From NCBI GenBank assembly GCA_000435475.1, contig FR896043.1, forward strand, positions 1 through 40,465: a DNA stretch of 40,465 bases, read 5' to 3'. Shown here one piece after another: positions 25,012 to 31,596 of the stretch. Below the pieces are notes generated by a model that worked only from the letters and a program-made list of their open reading frames with translations, had not been told where the DNA came from and did no database searches. This DNA is from Cryptobacterium sp. CAG:338. Its GTDB lineage: Bacteria > Actinomycetota > Coriobacteriia > Coriobacteriales > Eggerthellaceae. The translations under genes were made by a program, and so were the position numbers. How positions within the stretch are numbered: the first letter of the stretch is position 1; the number at the start of each line of letters is the position of its first letter.

Positions 25012-25329
25012 ATGTCTGCTGAGTATATGCATATTGGAATTCCTGTTCTTAATAAAAAGCCAAATATGGAGTACAACGAATGGGGAGGGTTCTGGGTCAA
25101 CGAAAGCGTTGATGAATACGACTATAAGATCGAGTATCTAAAGTTTGAGGAAGGTACTCGATTCCCAGAGATTTTATCCAAACAGCCCCATGTTGCGTAC
25201 AAAGTGGATAAGCTAGAAACTTACATGGACGATGCCGATCGTGTTATTTTTGGGCCTGAGGCATTAGGTGATGCACGTTTGGCATTCGTAATCAAAGATG
25301 ATGCCATCATTGAATTGTACGAAGAATAA
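25012..25329 (+). CDS. Small VOC/glyoxalase-like protein of the DhaK operon
   Basis: 105 residues. It begins YMHIGIPVLNKKPNM and later reads YDYKIEYLKFEEGTRFPEIL and PHVAYKVDKL, a pattern I associate with a half-size VOC (vicinal oxygen chelate) protein found beside sugar-kinase genes. TAGGAGG precedes the ATG. It is 69 bases downstream of dhaK and presumably co-transcribed. VOC proteins act as metal-dependent isomerases or lyases on small carbonyls, which would fit a triose or tetrose pathway. The reaction is not known. Confidence 0.65.
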   Translation: MSAEYMHIGIPVLNKKPNMEYNEWGGFWVNESVDEYDYKIEYLKFEEGTRFPEILSKQPHVAYKVDKLETYMDDADRVIFGPEALGDARLAFVIKDDAIIELYEE

Positions 25330-25360
25330 ATCTTTTTTTCCTAAGAATTAATGGGATTTT

Positions 25361-25393
25361 GTGCCCCAGATCACATCTGGTGATTTGGGGCAC
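25361..25393 (+). terminator. Long hairpin after the DhaK operon
   Basis: GTGCCCCAGATCAC (25361-25374) pairs with GTGATTTGGGGCAC (25380-25393), 14 pairs with one G-T type mismatch. There is no T-run afterwards, so it may be an attenuator or RNA-stability element in front of the TIGR04076-like gene rather than a simple terminator. Confidence 0.5.
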
Positions 25394-25451
25394 TGTTATG
25401 CTGTTGTTTGGAAGAATTATCTGGGGGAATCACAAAAAGAGGAGAGCAGCT

Positions 25452-25877
25452 ATGAAGCATGCGTGCAAAGTAACGGTACTCGATAAAAAATGTTTCCAAG
25501 ATTTGCAAGGTAAGTATTTAGCGGATCCTCAAAGTGGCCCTTGTCCCTGTTTTGAAGTTGGTCAAACATTTCTGTTTGAGCGTGAAAATGGCAAGGATGA
25601 TTTTTGGCATTTTGGACGCGACTTAGATCCTCAGTTTCCGTGTGCTGAAGCATGGGATTGTGTCAGTCGCTATATCTACACAGCACTTCAGGGTGGTTCA
25701 ATTATGCATGGTTGGACAAATGACGAACGCATGATGATTGCATGTTGCAACGATGGTACTCGTCCCGTTGTTTTTAAATTGGAGCGAATTGATATACCAG
25801 AAACTGATGAAGAGCGTATGTGGTTGGAAGCCCAAGATTTCAGCAACTCTGCAGAGGAGGCATATACAGGCGCGTAA
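25452..25877 (+). CDS. TIGR04076-like family protein
   Basis: 141 residues. The pattern CKVTVLDKKCFQDL, GPCPCFEVGQTF, AWDCVSRYIYTALQGG and MIACCNDGTRPVVFKLERI corresponds to the TIGR04076 family of small anaerobe proteins, as I remember it. Several Cys (in CPCF and CC) are conserved and might bind metal. GAGGAGAG supports the ATG at 25452; the reading that begins at 25359 lacks a ribosome site and runs through the hairpin. Function unknown. Confidence 0.72.
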   Translation: MKHACKVTVLDKKCFQDLQGKYLADPQSGPCPCFEVGQTFLFERENGKDDFWHFGRDLDPQFPCAEAWDCVSRYIYTALQGGSIMHGWTNDERMMIACCNDGTRPVVFKLERIDIPETDEERMWLEAQDFSNSAEEAYTGA

Positions 25878-25902
25878 TAATTCGCAAGCAACATTCAGGT
25901 AG

Positions 25903-25935
25903 AGCAAGCGCTACAAAAGCGTTTTGTATATTGCT
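25903..25935. terminator. Bidirectional terminator between convergent genes
   Basis: TACAAAA (25912-25918) and TTTTGTA (25922-25928) form a perfect dyad around GCG. Outer arms AGCAA (25903-25907) and TTGCT (25931-25935) extend it. It lies between the ends of a + gene (25877) and a - gene (25953). Confidence 0.6.
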
Positions 25936-25952
25936 ATCAGGTATTATTTTTA

Positions 25953-26528
25953 CTATTGCTCTTTATTGAGTTTTGATTCGATTCGTGCTCGAGAATGTTT
26001 AGCACTTATGTAGTACAGAAAGAATATCAGAAGTAAGAGCACGAAGAGAATGATTCCGAATACCATTCCTACAGCTAAGTTTGCAATCCAAAATACTTCA
26101 TCAGCGCTGACAATTTGCAATTCGGCAATACATCTCATAGCCCAGATGACAAAAACGGCTAACGTACTTACGAGTCCAGAAATCAAGGCGAAGTATCCAA
26201 GTGGGAACTCGTCAGTCTCGGCAAAACGATTAGTGTCAATAAAACCTTTTCGTGTTTGGATGAATGCGCAGATAACACAAACAATAAAAAGCCAGATTAA
26301 AAGAGGGGAAATAGTGGTCTGGAAGTTTGAATGGGGGTCATTCGATATATTGTGTATCCATGCTACTTGGTCTGCCGTAAGGCCGTAAATGAAGTAAAGA
26401 AGCATGCCTGAAGTTAACAAGAGAAACCCAGTTCGATATATTTTGCAACTTTCCTTTTCGAGGCGCTCATCGGTTGGTCCCACATATGAATGCCATTGTT
26501 TTATGAGTTTTAATTCTGATAGTTTCAT
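25953..26528 (-). CDS. Four-helix membrane protein paired with XRE regulator
   Basis: 191 residues with hydrophobic segments at about 31-49, 70-90, 108-130 and 145-175, and a basic C-terminus. The start codon is three bases after the regulator's stop (TAG TAA ATG), and the ribosome site GGGAGGAG lies inside the end of the regulator gene, so the two are translated together. Small XRE regulators with a downstream membrane protein are common in Gram-positive bacteria and are usually unassigned. Family not recognised. Confidence 0.7.
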   Translation of the reverse strand: MKLSELKLIKQWHSYVGPTDERLEKESCKIYRTGFLLLTSGMLLYFIYGLTADQVAWIHNISNDPHSNFQTTISPLLIWLFIVCVICAFIQTRKGFIDTNRFAETDEFPLGYFALISGLVSTLAVFVIWAMRCIAELQIVSADEVFWIANLAVGMVFGIILFVLLLLIFFLYYISAKHSRARIESKLNKEQ

Positions 26529-26531
26529 TTA

Positions 26532-26735
26532 CTACTCCTCCCAAAATAAATCATCGAGGGTTTTATTGAGTGTTTTGCAAATTGAAAGACAAAGTTTAAG
26601 AGTAGGGTTGTAGTTTCCTGATTCAATAAGGCTAATTGTTTGTCTTGTTACGCCAACACACTGAGCAAGCTCTGCTTGCGATAAACCCGCTTCCATTCTT
26701 GAGACTTTGAGCTTTAAATTCTTTTGAGTATTCAT
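26532..26735 (-). CDS. Small XRE-family (Cro/CI-like) regulator
   Basis: 67 residues, essentially one helix-turn-helix: LKVSRMEAGLSQAELAQCVGVTRQTISLIESGNYNPTLKLCLSICKTL, ending DDLFWEE. This is the short YozG/XRE type with no effector domain. It leads a two-gene operon. Dyads overlapping both boxes of its own promoter indicate autoregulation. Confidence 0.9.
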   Translation of the reverse strand: MNTQKNLKLKVSRMEAGLSQAELAQCVGVTRQTISLIESGNYNPTLKLCLSICKTLNKTLDDLFWEE

Positions 26736-26749
26736 GAAATAAAACCATA

Positions 26750-26819
26750 TGCAATATATATCTTACATTATGCCAACAATATATTGCATCGCTTTGTAAA
26801 TGTCAACTATATATGACAT
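26750..26819 (-). promoter_or_regulatory. Near-consensus promoter with two operator dyads
   Basis: On the - strand, TTGACA (26806-26801) is followed after 17 bases by TATATT (26783-26778), a near-perfect sigma-70 type promoter. ATGTCA (26800-26805) and TGACAT (26814-26819) form a dyad over the -35 box. TGCAATATAT (26750-26759) and ATATATTGCA (26779-26788) form another reaching the -10 box. This is the expected layout for autorepression by the XRE regulator. Confidence 0.7.
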
Positions 26820-26886
26820 CTCTGGTCATAAAATAATTGAATCTATTTGAATTTGCTTTGATGTCAGAGAACTTTTGTTTCCGTTG

Positions 26887-27720
26887 CTAAATAATGGGGC
26901 GAGTCCATTCGGATAATCCCTTTTTTCTACGATTAGCACGACGGCCACGCATGTTTGTCACGCATCCTTGCATTCCATGAGGAATGTATTCTAAGTCTTC
27001 AACATTTTCGGGTAAATAGCTCACAAGACTCAAAGGAGCTGTTTGTATGATTTGCTCAGGTAAAGAGCCTGGCACCGCTTCAAACCCGTAGACGGTGTTT
27101 CCTTGTGCGGTGAGCTTTTGTTCGTATGCACTTAGAGGTTCATCAGGGAAAAGTTTACGAACATCGTCGCTTTTCCATTTTAAATCGTAGCCGGCAAGCT
27201 CTAATTGAGTTAGGGAGAAATCACGCAAAGGAAAACTATCAGTTCTCAAACGAACGGAGGCTTTTGGTGCAAGAACGTTGCGGTATGTTATGAGGCGATC
27301 GAGGTAGGTTAGGCGCAGCGGCGCTCGTTTCTTTTTTGGGTAAGGAGTGGGAAAGTTGAGGAGGATACCGTTGAGTTCTTCTGGAGCGAAAAGTTCGGTT
27401 AATTCGGGGTCCTTTGCGCAGACGAATACTGCATTTGGAATCTTTTGATCGATTGCTCGTTCGGCACCTCTAATAGCACAAATTACTTCAATATCGAGTC
27501 CAATAAACAGGGTATCGGGATGAAGTTTTGCGCATGCAACTGTATATTCTCCTTTACCACATCCAAGATCAAGAATGATTCGTTGGTACGGTTTTTCATA
27601 ACCCCATCTGTTCCATTTGCCTCGCCAAACACCAGGATATAGTTCTAGAGCTTGTTCGCAATCTATGAGACGTTTTTCGAGAGAAAAGCCTTTTGAAAGG
27701 CGAGAACGTGGTGTACGCAC
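26887..27720 (-). CDS. trmB: tRNA (guanine-N7-)-methyltransferase
   Basis: 277 residues. TrmB methylates G46 of tRNA with S-adenosylmethionine. DLGCGKGE at 51-58 is the SAM loop, and NFPTPYPKKKR from 122 stands for the usual FPDPWPKKRH signature, with D to T and W to Y changes. The start is taken as GTG at 27720 because AGGAG lies five bases upstream; the longer TTG start at 27762 has none. An extra C-terminal basic tail ends in RGRRANRRKKGLSEW. Single gene. Confidence 0.88.
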   Translation of the reverse strand: MRTPRSRLSKGFSLEKRLIDCEQALELYPGVWRGKWNRWGYEKPYQRIILDLGCGKGEYTVACAKLHPDTLFIGLDIEVICAIRGAERAIDQKIPNAVFVCAKDPELTELFAPEELNGILLNFPTPYPKKKRAPLRLTYLDRLITYRNVLAPKASVRLRTDSFPLRDFSLTQLELAGYDLKWKSDDVRKLFPDEPLSAYEQKLTAQGNTVYGFEAVPGSLPEQIIQTAPLSLVSYLPENVEDLEYIPHGMQGCVTNMRGRRANRRKKGLSEWTRPII

Positions 27721-27834
27721 AGAAACTCCTAGCAAGGTGATAATTAAATGCCGAGGCAACAATTGAGTAGTGATTTAGCAGATAACTATATAATGAACAA
27801 CGTATTGTCGCTCTAGCATATGCTGTTTTGGTAA

Positions 27835-28485
27835 TTAGTAGCGCTGGGCATCTTCGGCAGCGTAGTCGTTAAAAAGTTCAAGACAGGTTTCCCTATCAAA
27901 CTCTTGCACGCTTACGGTTTCTTCTTCCCCATTTAATTGGCGATAGAAAGCATCATCGCGAAAACCTATTTCAGCACTATCCTGGCGCGTGCATCCATAA
28001 TATACCTGCGACATATTGGACCAGAGAATTGCCCCTAGACACATAGGACATGGTTCAGCAGTAGTATAGAGTTCGCAGCCTGAAAGATCATGTGTCCCTA
28101 AGTTTTTGCAGGCATCACGAATTGCTTCCATTTCGCCATGACAAGTGGGATCGTTTTCGGCGAGTACCCGATTGTGGCCCTGTCCTACTATTTCGCCGTT
28201 TTTCACAATCACTGAACCGAAGGGTCCGCCGTCACCGGCTTGAATGCCTTGATAAGCTTCATCTATGGCAACTTGCATAAAATCAGAAGAAGGTTGCATT
28301 TCGGTTCCTTCGCTATTGTTTGCGTCTTCGGACGAGTTTTGATCTGTTGTTTGAGCCTGAGAAGCAGACTGTTGTTCTTGTGCTGATTGGTTATTTTCAG
28401 TTGAAGAACAACCAGATAATGAAATAGCCAAAATAAAGGCTATACATAAACTCGCGAGTGTGCGTCGTGCAATAACGGTAGTCAT
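27835..28485 (-). CDS. Guanine-deaminase-like cytidine deaminase superfamily lipoprotein
   Basis: 216 residues. Residues 1-26 are a lipoprotein signal peptide with lipobox LSGC (C26), followed by a Gln/Ser/Asn-rich linker (27-65). The rest is a complete deaminase domain very like GuaD: GGPFGSVIVKNG, zinc ligands H116 (in CHGEMEAI), C146 and C149 (PCPMC), and proton-shuttle E118. A C-terminal tyrosine is present, as in Bacillus GuaD, where the tail closes the active site. Usual family members are cytoplasmic and about 155 residues. A surface-anchored purine deaminase would supply xanthine or ammonia outside the membrane; that is inference. Confidence 0.87.
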   Translation of the reverse strand: MTTVIARRTLASLCIAFILAISLSGCSSTENNQSAQEQQSASQAQTTDQNSSEDANNSEGTEMQPSSDFMQVAIDEAYQGIQAGDGGPFGSVIVKNGEIVGQGHNRVLAENDPTCHGEMEAIRDACKNLGTHDLSGCELYTTAEPCPMCLGAILWSNMSQVYYGCTRQDSAEIGFRDDAFYRQLNGEEETVSVQEFDRETCLELFNDYAAEDAQRY

Positions 28486-28587
28486 GGAAAGCCTTTCGTC
28501 GGGGAATGTGCGTTCATGGTATCACAGATCCCGTTCGTCGCTTTACCCATTCGAAGATCATTTTAGGTAGTAGAAAGCACCTTACTT

Positions 28588-28624
28588 ATGACCCTGCCGA
28601 CGTTATGATTGCCGCCAGGGTCAT
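28588..28624. terminator. Short hairpin, possible terminator
   Basis: ATGACCCTG (28588-28596) and CAGGGTCAT (28616-28624) are perfect 9-base arms with a 19-base loop. There is no good T-run on either side. It is the first of two hairpins in the 385-base spacer 28486-28870, which otherwise holds nothing I can support. Confidence 0.35.
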
Positions 28625-28675
28625 ACTGGAATTCTTGATTTGGAAAAGTAATGAGTAAAAATGCTTCTTTTGGGC

Positions 28676-28738
28676 AAAAAATTGCTTTATCGGGTTGAGG
28701 TTTTTTCGTAACGTTGTTTAACTTCAACCCGATAAAGC
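28676..28738 (-). terminator. Strong terminator for the 28871-29251 gene
   Basis: TCAACCCGATAAAGC (28724-28738) and GCTTTATCGGGTTGA (28684-28698) are perfect 15-base arms. On the - strand they are followed by AATTTTTTG, a proper T-run. It lies about 130 bases downstream of the small C-x-C protein gene. Confidence 0.8.
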
Positions 28739-28870
28739 GTTAATTTGCCAAAGCGTATTTAATTGGTAAATATGAGACTTGGATCCATAGCCTATTCACA
28801 TGCTATATTGACTTTTGGAAGCCCTGAATAGGGGATTATCGACCCGACAAGAACAGTTTTTGCAAAAAAG

Positions 28871-29251
28871 CTAGTTTTGCGGCAAATCTGCGATGCGCCC
28901 AAATTTTGCAAGGATTTCAGTTGCAGCGCTGCATGCTTCGCAGTCGCACCATTTAGCTCCAGCTTCTTTGCGGGCAAGTTGCGCAGCTAAGCCTTGCGCC
29001 GCTGCTTCTTCGCCCATCATTTCTTTTGCTGGACCTTCTAAAAATGCGATAACACCATCAATGGTTGTGGGGCGACCTTCAAGGATGTTGAGCAAATTAG
29101 TGGTTGCTTCTTCTACTGCAGCATCGCTATTATCGGCTGCCACTGCGTTTTTCCATGCAAGCGCTGCATCTTTGGTAATTTGTGTGCTGAAATCAGATAC
29201 TGCGAGGATATCAACACGCTTAGCGATGTAGTCAAATGTTTCTTTTTTCAT
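28871..29251 (-). CDS. Small helical protein with C-terminal C-x-C-x2-C motif
   Basis: 126 residues, Ala-rich and helical throughout. It starts MKKETFDYIAKRVDILAVSD and ends with AGAKWCDCEACSAATEILAKFG, containing C-x-C-x2-C. I recall similar short proteins in Coriobacteria and Clostridia labelled molecular chaperone Hsp90; nothing here resembles Hsp90, so I do not adopt that name. GAGGAG supports the ATG at 29251; the longer upstream reading has no ribosome site. Metal or thiol chemistry at the C-terminus is a guess. Confidence 0.7.
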   Translation of the reverse strand: MKKETFDYIAKRVDILAVSDFSTQITKDAALAWKNAVAADNSDAAVEEATTNLLNILEGRPTTIDGVIAFLEGPAKEMMGEEAAAQGLAAQLARKEAGAKWCDCEACSAATEILAKFGRIADLPQN

Positions 29252-29583
29252 AGTAGTGCTCCTCAATTGAATGCTTGTTTTGTCTGTTTTAGAGCATATT
29301 CGAGCCCTTAACTTTGTAAGTCTAGGAATGTTTCGTGTGCTCCTTATCATATTACTTTTTTCGGAAGTGATATATCTGTTGCAGTTATCGTGGCGCTTCG
29401 AAAGGAGCTTAAGTAGGATATGAAGTAATTACGGTCATAATAAAATATGATTAAAATTCCATTTAAGTGTGTGCCCCCGCACTGAGAAGCAGCAGATCGA
29501 ATATCCAGATATTTTTTAGAAGTCAAATAACTGGATGTTACTTTTAGATTTGAATTACTTTCAGATGTGAAGTGGAGGTTGTC
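29252..29583. other. Divergent intergenic spacer
   Basis: 332 bases between two divergent genes with no gene of its own. The only structure noted is an imperfect inverted repeat, AATATCCAG (29500-29508) and CTGGATGTT (29531-29539), about 45 bases before the lipoprotein start; it could be an operator. GGAGG at 29574-29578 is the ribosome site of the downstream gene. Confidence 0.3.
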
Positions 29584-30404
29584 ATGACTCGAAAAATGAT
29601 AAGAGCACTTGTCGTGCTGGTAACTTCCATGCTGGTGGTCTCTTTTTTCTTATCGGGATGCTCGCAGAATTCTAACCAAGGAACAGAAGGCTCCTCTGAT
29701 GAGACGGGGATTGTCGCAGGCACTTCAAATGAAAACGATACTTCCAAAACTGAATCCGAGACAGAGAAAGCTAGCGGGGGAGAAGTTAATGAATCTTCTC
29801 TGAAAACGTATTCTGTGGTACGGGTGGATGGTGAACCTGATTGGGGTAATGTTCCAGTACTTGATATAAACAACCAACAATGGCTTGATCCCGTTGATAT
29901 TTCCGCCTATGCGCAACTTTGTTATAGCGATGATGCATTTATGTAAGAATGTGGGCTCAAGAGGAGCACATTCGTGCCGAATATCCCGAATCGGATCTCT
30001 TAGCTAACACCTATGAAGATAGTTGCTTGGAATTTTTTATCGCGCCAGTTACGGGAGATGTGCGTTATTTAAATTTGGAATTTAATCCAAATTGTGCAGT
30101 TGGTGTTCAAATTGGGACAACGAAAACCGATCGTACGCGACTTGTACGAACCGATAATCTTTTTAATGCGGTATCGACGCGCACTGAAGATGGCTGGGAG
30201 ATTACCTACTGCGTTCCGTTTGATTTTATTAGATCATTTTATCCCGAGTTTTTTGTGGAATCGGGAATGCAGCTTCGTGGCAACTTTTACAAGTGCGGAA
30301 ACCTGACTGAACAAAAGCATTATCTTTCGTGGAATGCGATAGAAAGCGACACTCCCAATTTTCATAAACCTGAATGTTTTGGAGTTTTAAAACTCGAGGC
30401 GTAA
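29584..30404 (+). pseudogene. CBM9/DOMON-like lipoprotein gene with a single-base frameshift
   Basis: The first part (29584-29946) encodes a lipoprotein signal peptide (MTRKMIRALV..., lipobox LSGC, C26), a Ser/Glu/Thr linker and the start of a beta-sandwich domain (SVVRVDGEPDWGNVPVLDIN...). It stops at ATG TAA just after CYSDDAF. The second part (29949-30404) continues the domain in another frame (MWAQEEHIRAEY...DSCLEFFIAP...GWEITYCVPF). Adding one T to the TTT at 29938-29940 restores SDDAFYVRMWAQEE, exactly the expected strand. The repaired protein resembles carbohydrate-binding CBM9-like lipoproteins. The cause may be a true mutation, slippage or a sequencing error in the T-run. Confidence 0.8.
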
Positions 30405-30487
30405 CTTTGACTTAAAATGAATTCAGTAGAATCTTCGATTTAGATTTCAGTTTGTATTTTCTCGGCAATACGACTTCATTCAGTCTG

Positions 30488-31318
30488 TCATTCTGTTTTA
30501 AAGAGACAGGCATCTATAATGTCTTTTCCACGCAAAGTTTTAAGCCACTGCTCTGGGATTGCGTTGTATCCATAGATTGCTCCGGCAAGTGCTCCTGCCA
30601 CGCATGCAGTGGTGTCAGTGTCGCTACCAAGATTTACCGCTTCCCGTACGCATTCAGCGTAACTTTCTGTATTGAGGTTACACCAAAGTGCTGCTTCAAG
30701 CGTGTGGAGAACAAATCCAGTGGATTGGATTTCATCGCGGCTCTTATTCTCGATGTCGGCAAGAAAAGCGAATTGCTCGTTGTCGGGGATGGTGTTATGT
30801 ATAGCGGCGGGGAGGTCTACTTCGTGCATTACTTTGCGCAGGATGTGCACAAAAACAATGCAGGCGGTGGTGGAGATGGGGTGGGCATGTGTGATAGCGG
30901 AGACTTCAGTTATTTGTTGATCTGTGGCATCTGTGAGTGCAAGTGGCGCTATTCGCATAAGCGAGCCGTTGCCGTTGGATTGCTCGTGGGTGAGGCCGCG
31001 CCCTTCGTTGAGTGCGGTGGCGGTAGCATTGCCGACATCAAATACCTTGCCATCGATGGCGTAGTCTCCGTTGTTGAGCCAGTTGCAAAAGCGATTTGAC
31101 ATGTCGTTGGTATCGATTTCGCCATTGCAGGCGCGAATGCTGTCGCAGGTGGCAATAAGCAGCGATGTATCATCCGAGAACGTTCCGGCAGGCATGCCGT
31201 GTACGCCACCAGATGACATGTGTGTGCATCTAAAGGTATTGCGACCTTGAAACTCAAAGGGTACTCCTAGGGCATCTCCCACAGCAGCGCCGTAGACGAG
31301 TGCCTTGAGATCATACAT
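30488..31318 (-). CDS. ADP-ribosylglycohydrolase family protein
   Basis: 276 residues. Members cleave ADP-ribose from proteins or small molecules using two Mg ions. The family marks are VYGAAVGDALGVPFEF at the N-terminus, TFSDDTSLLIAT near 46-57 (the metal-binding Asp pair) and NLGSDTDTTACVAGALAGAIYG near the C-terminus. AAGGAG lies eight bases before the ATG at 31318, which is preferred to the reading from 31363. It is divergent from niaP, and NAD is the precursor of ADP-ribose, so a shared NAD theme is plausible but unproven. Substrate not known. Confidence 0.92.
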   Translation of the reverse strand: MYDLKALVYGAAVGDALGVPFEFQGRNTFRCTHMSSGGVHGMPAGTFSDDTSLLIATCDSIRACNGEIDTNDMSNRFCNWLNNGDYAIDGKVFDVGNATATALNEGRGLTHEQSNGNGSLMRIAPLALTDATDQQITEVSAITHAHPISTTACIVFVHILRKVMHEVDLPAAIHNTIPDNEQFAFLADIENKSRDEIQSTGFVLHTLEAALWCNLNTESYAECVREAVNLGSDTDTTACVAGALAGAIYGYNAIPEQWLKTLRGKDIIDACLFKTE

Positions 31319-31524
31319 TGCAGGCTCCTTAGGGTCGTTTCCATTTAGTGCGTTAAGTTGCAAAATGGAATAGGGGGAGTTTTCGAGATTTGAACTTTCC
31401 CTTTTGTGGTTACCTTAATTATGTTTGAAAAGCAGCAAAAGAAGCTGGAGAATCTTCTTGTCTTCGGGCATTTTCATACGGAACAGGCTCGGATCAGGCT
31501 ACTTGCATCCTTCTTTTTCGTAAT

Positions 31525-31569
31525 TTGTCAAAACAAGTGTCTTGTCAGATGTATATGCTGTGCTATGGT
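31525..31569 (+). promoter_or_regulatory. Candidate NiaR operator and niaP promoter
   Basis: ACAAGTGTCTTGT at 31533-31545 is a perfect dyad (arms ACAAG and CTTGT). TTGTCA occurs at 31525-31530 and again at 31542-31547. The second could be a -35 box paired with TATGGT at 31564-31569 (16-base spacer). NiaR boxes known from Firmicutes contain a TGTCTTG-like core, so this is the natural site for the repressor encoded at 33196 to act. Assigned by eye. Confidence 0.5.
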
Positions 31570-31596
31570 TAGTCATGCTTCTTTGAAGATAAAAAC

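Noticed and set aside
26736..26830. AT-rich repeats as a replication origin or CRISPR-like array
   Set aside because: Only two dyads, placed exactly on the -35 and -10 boxes of the XRE promoter; operator function is simpler.
30452..31099. A 215-codon + strand frame opposite the ADP-ribosylglycohydrolase
   Set aside because: It is a shadow of the real gene, which carries the family motifs; no ribosome site and a Cys/Val/Gly-rich unnatural composition.
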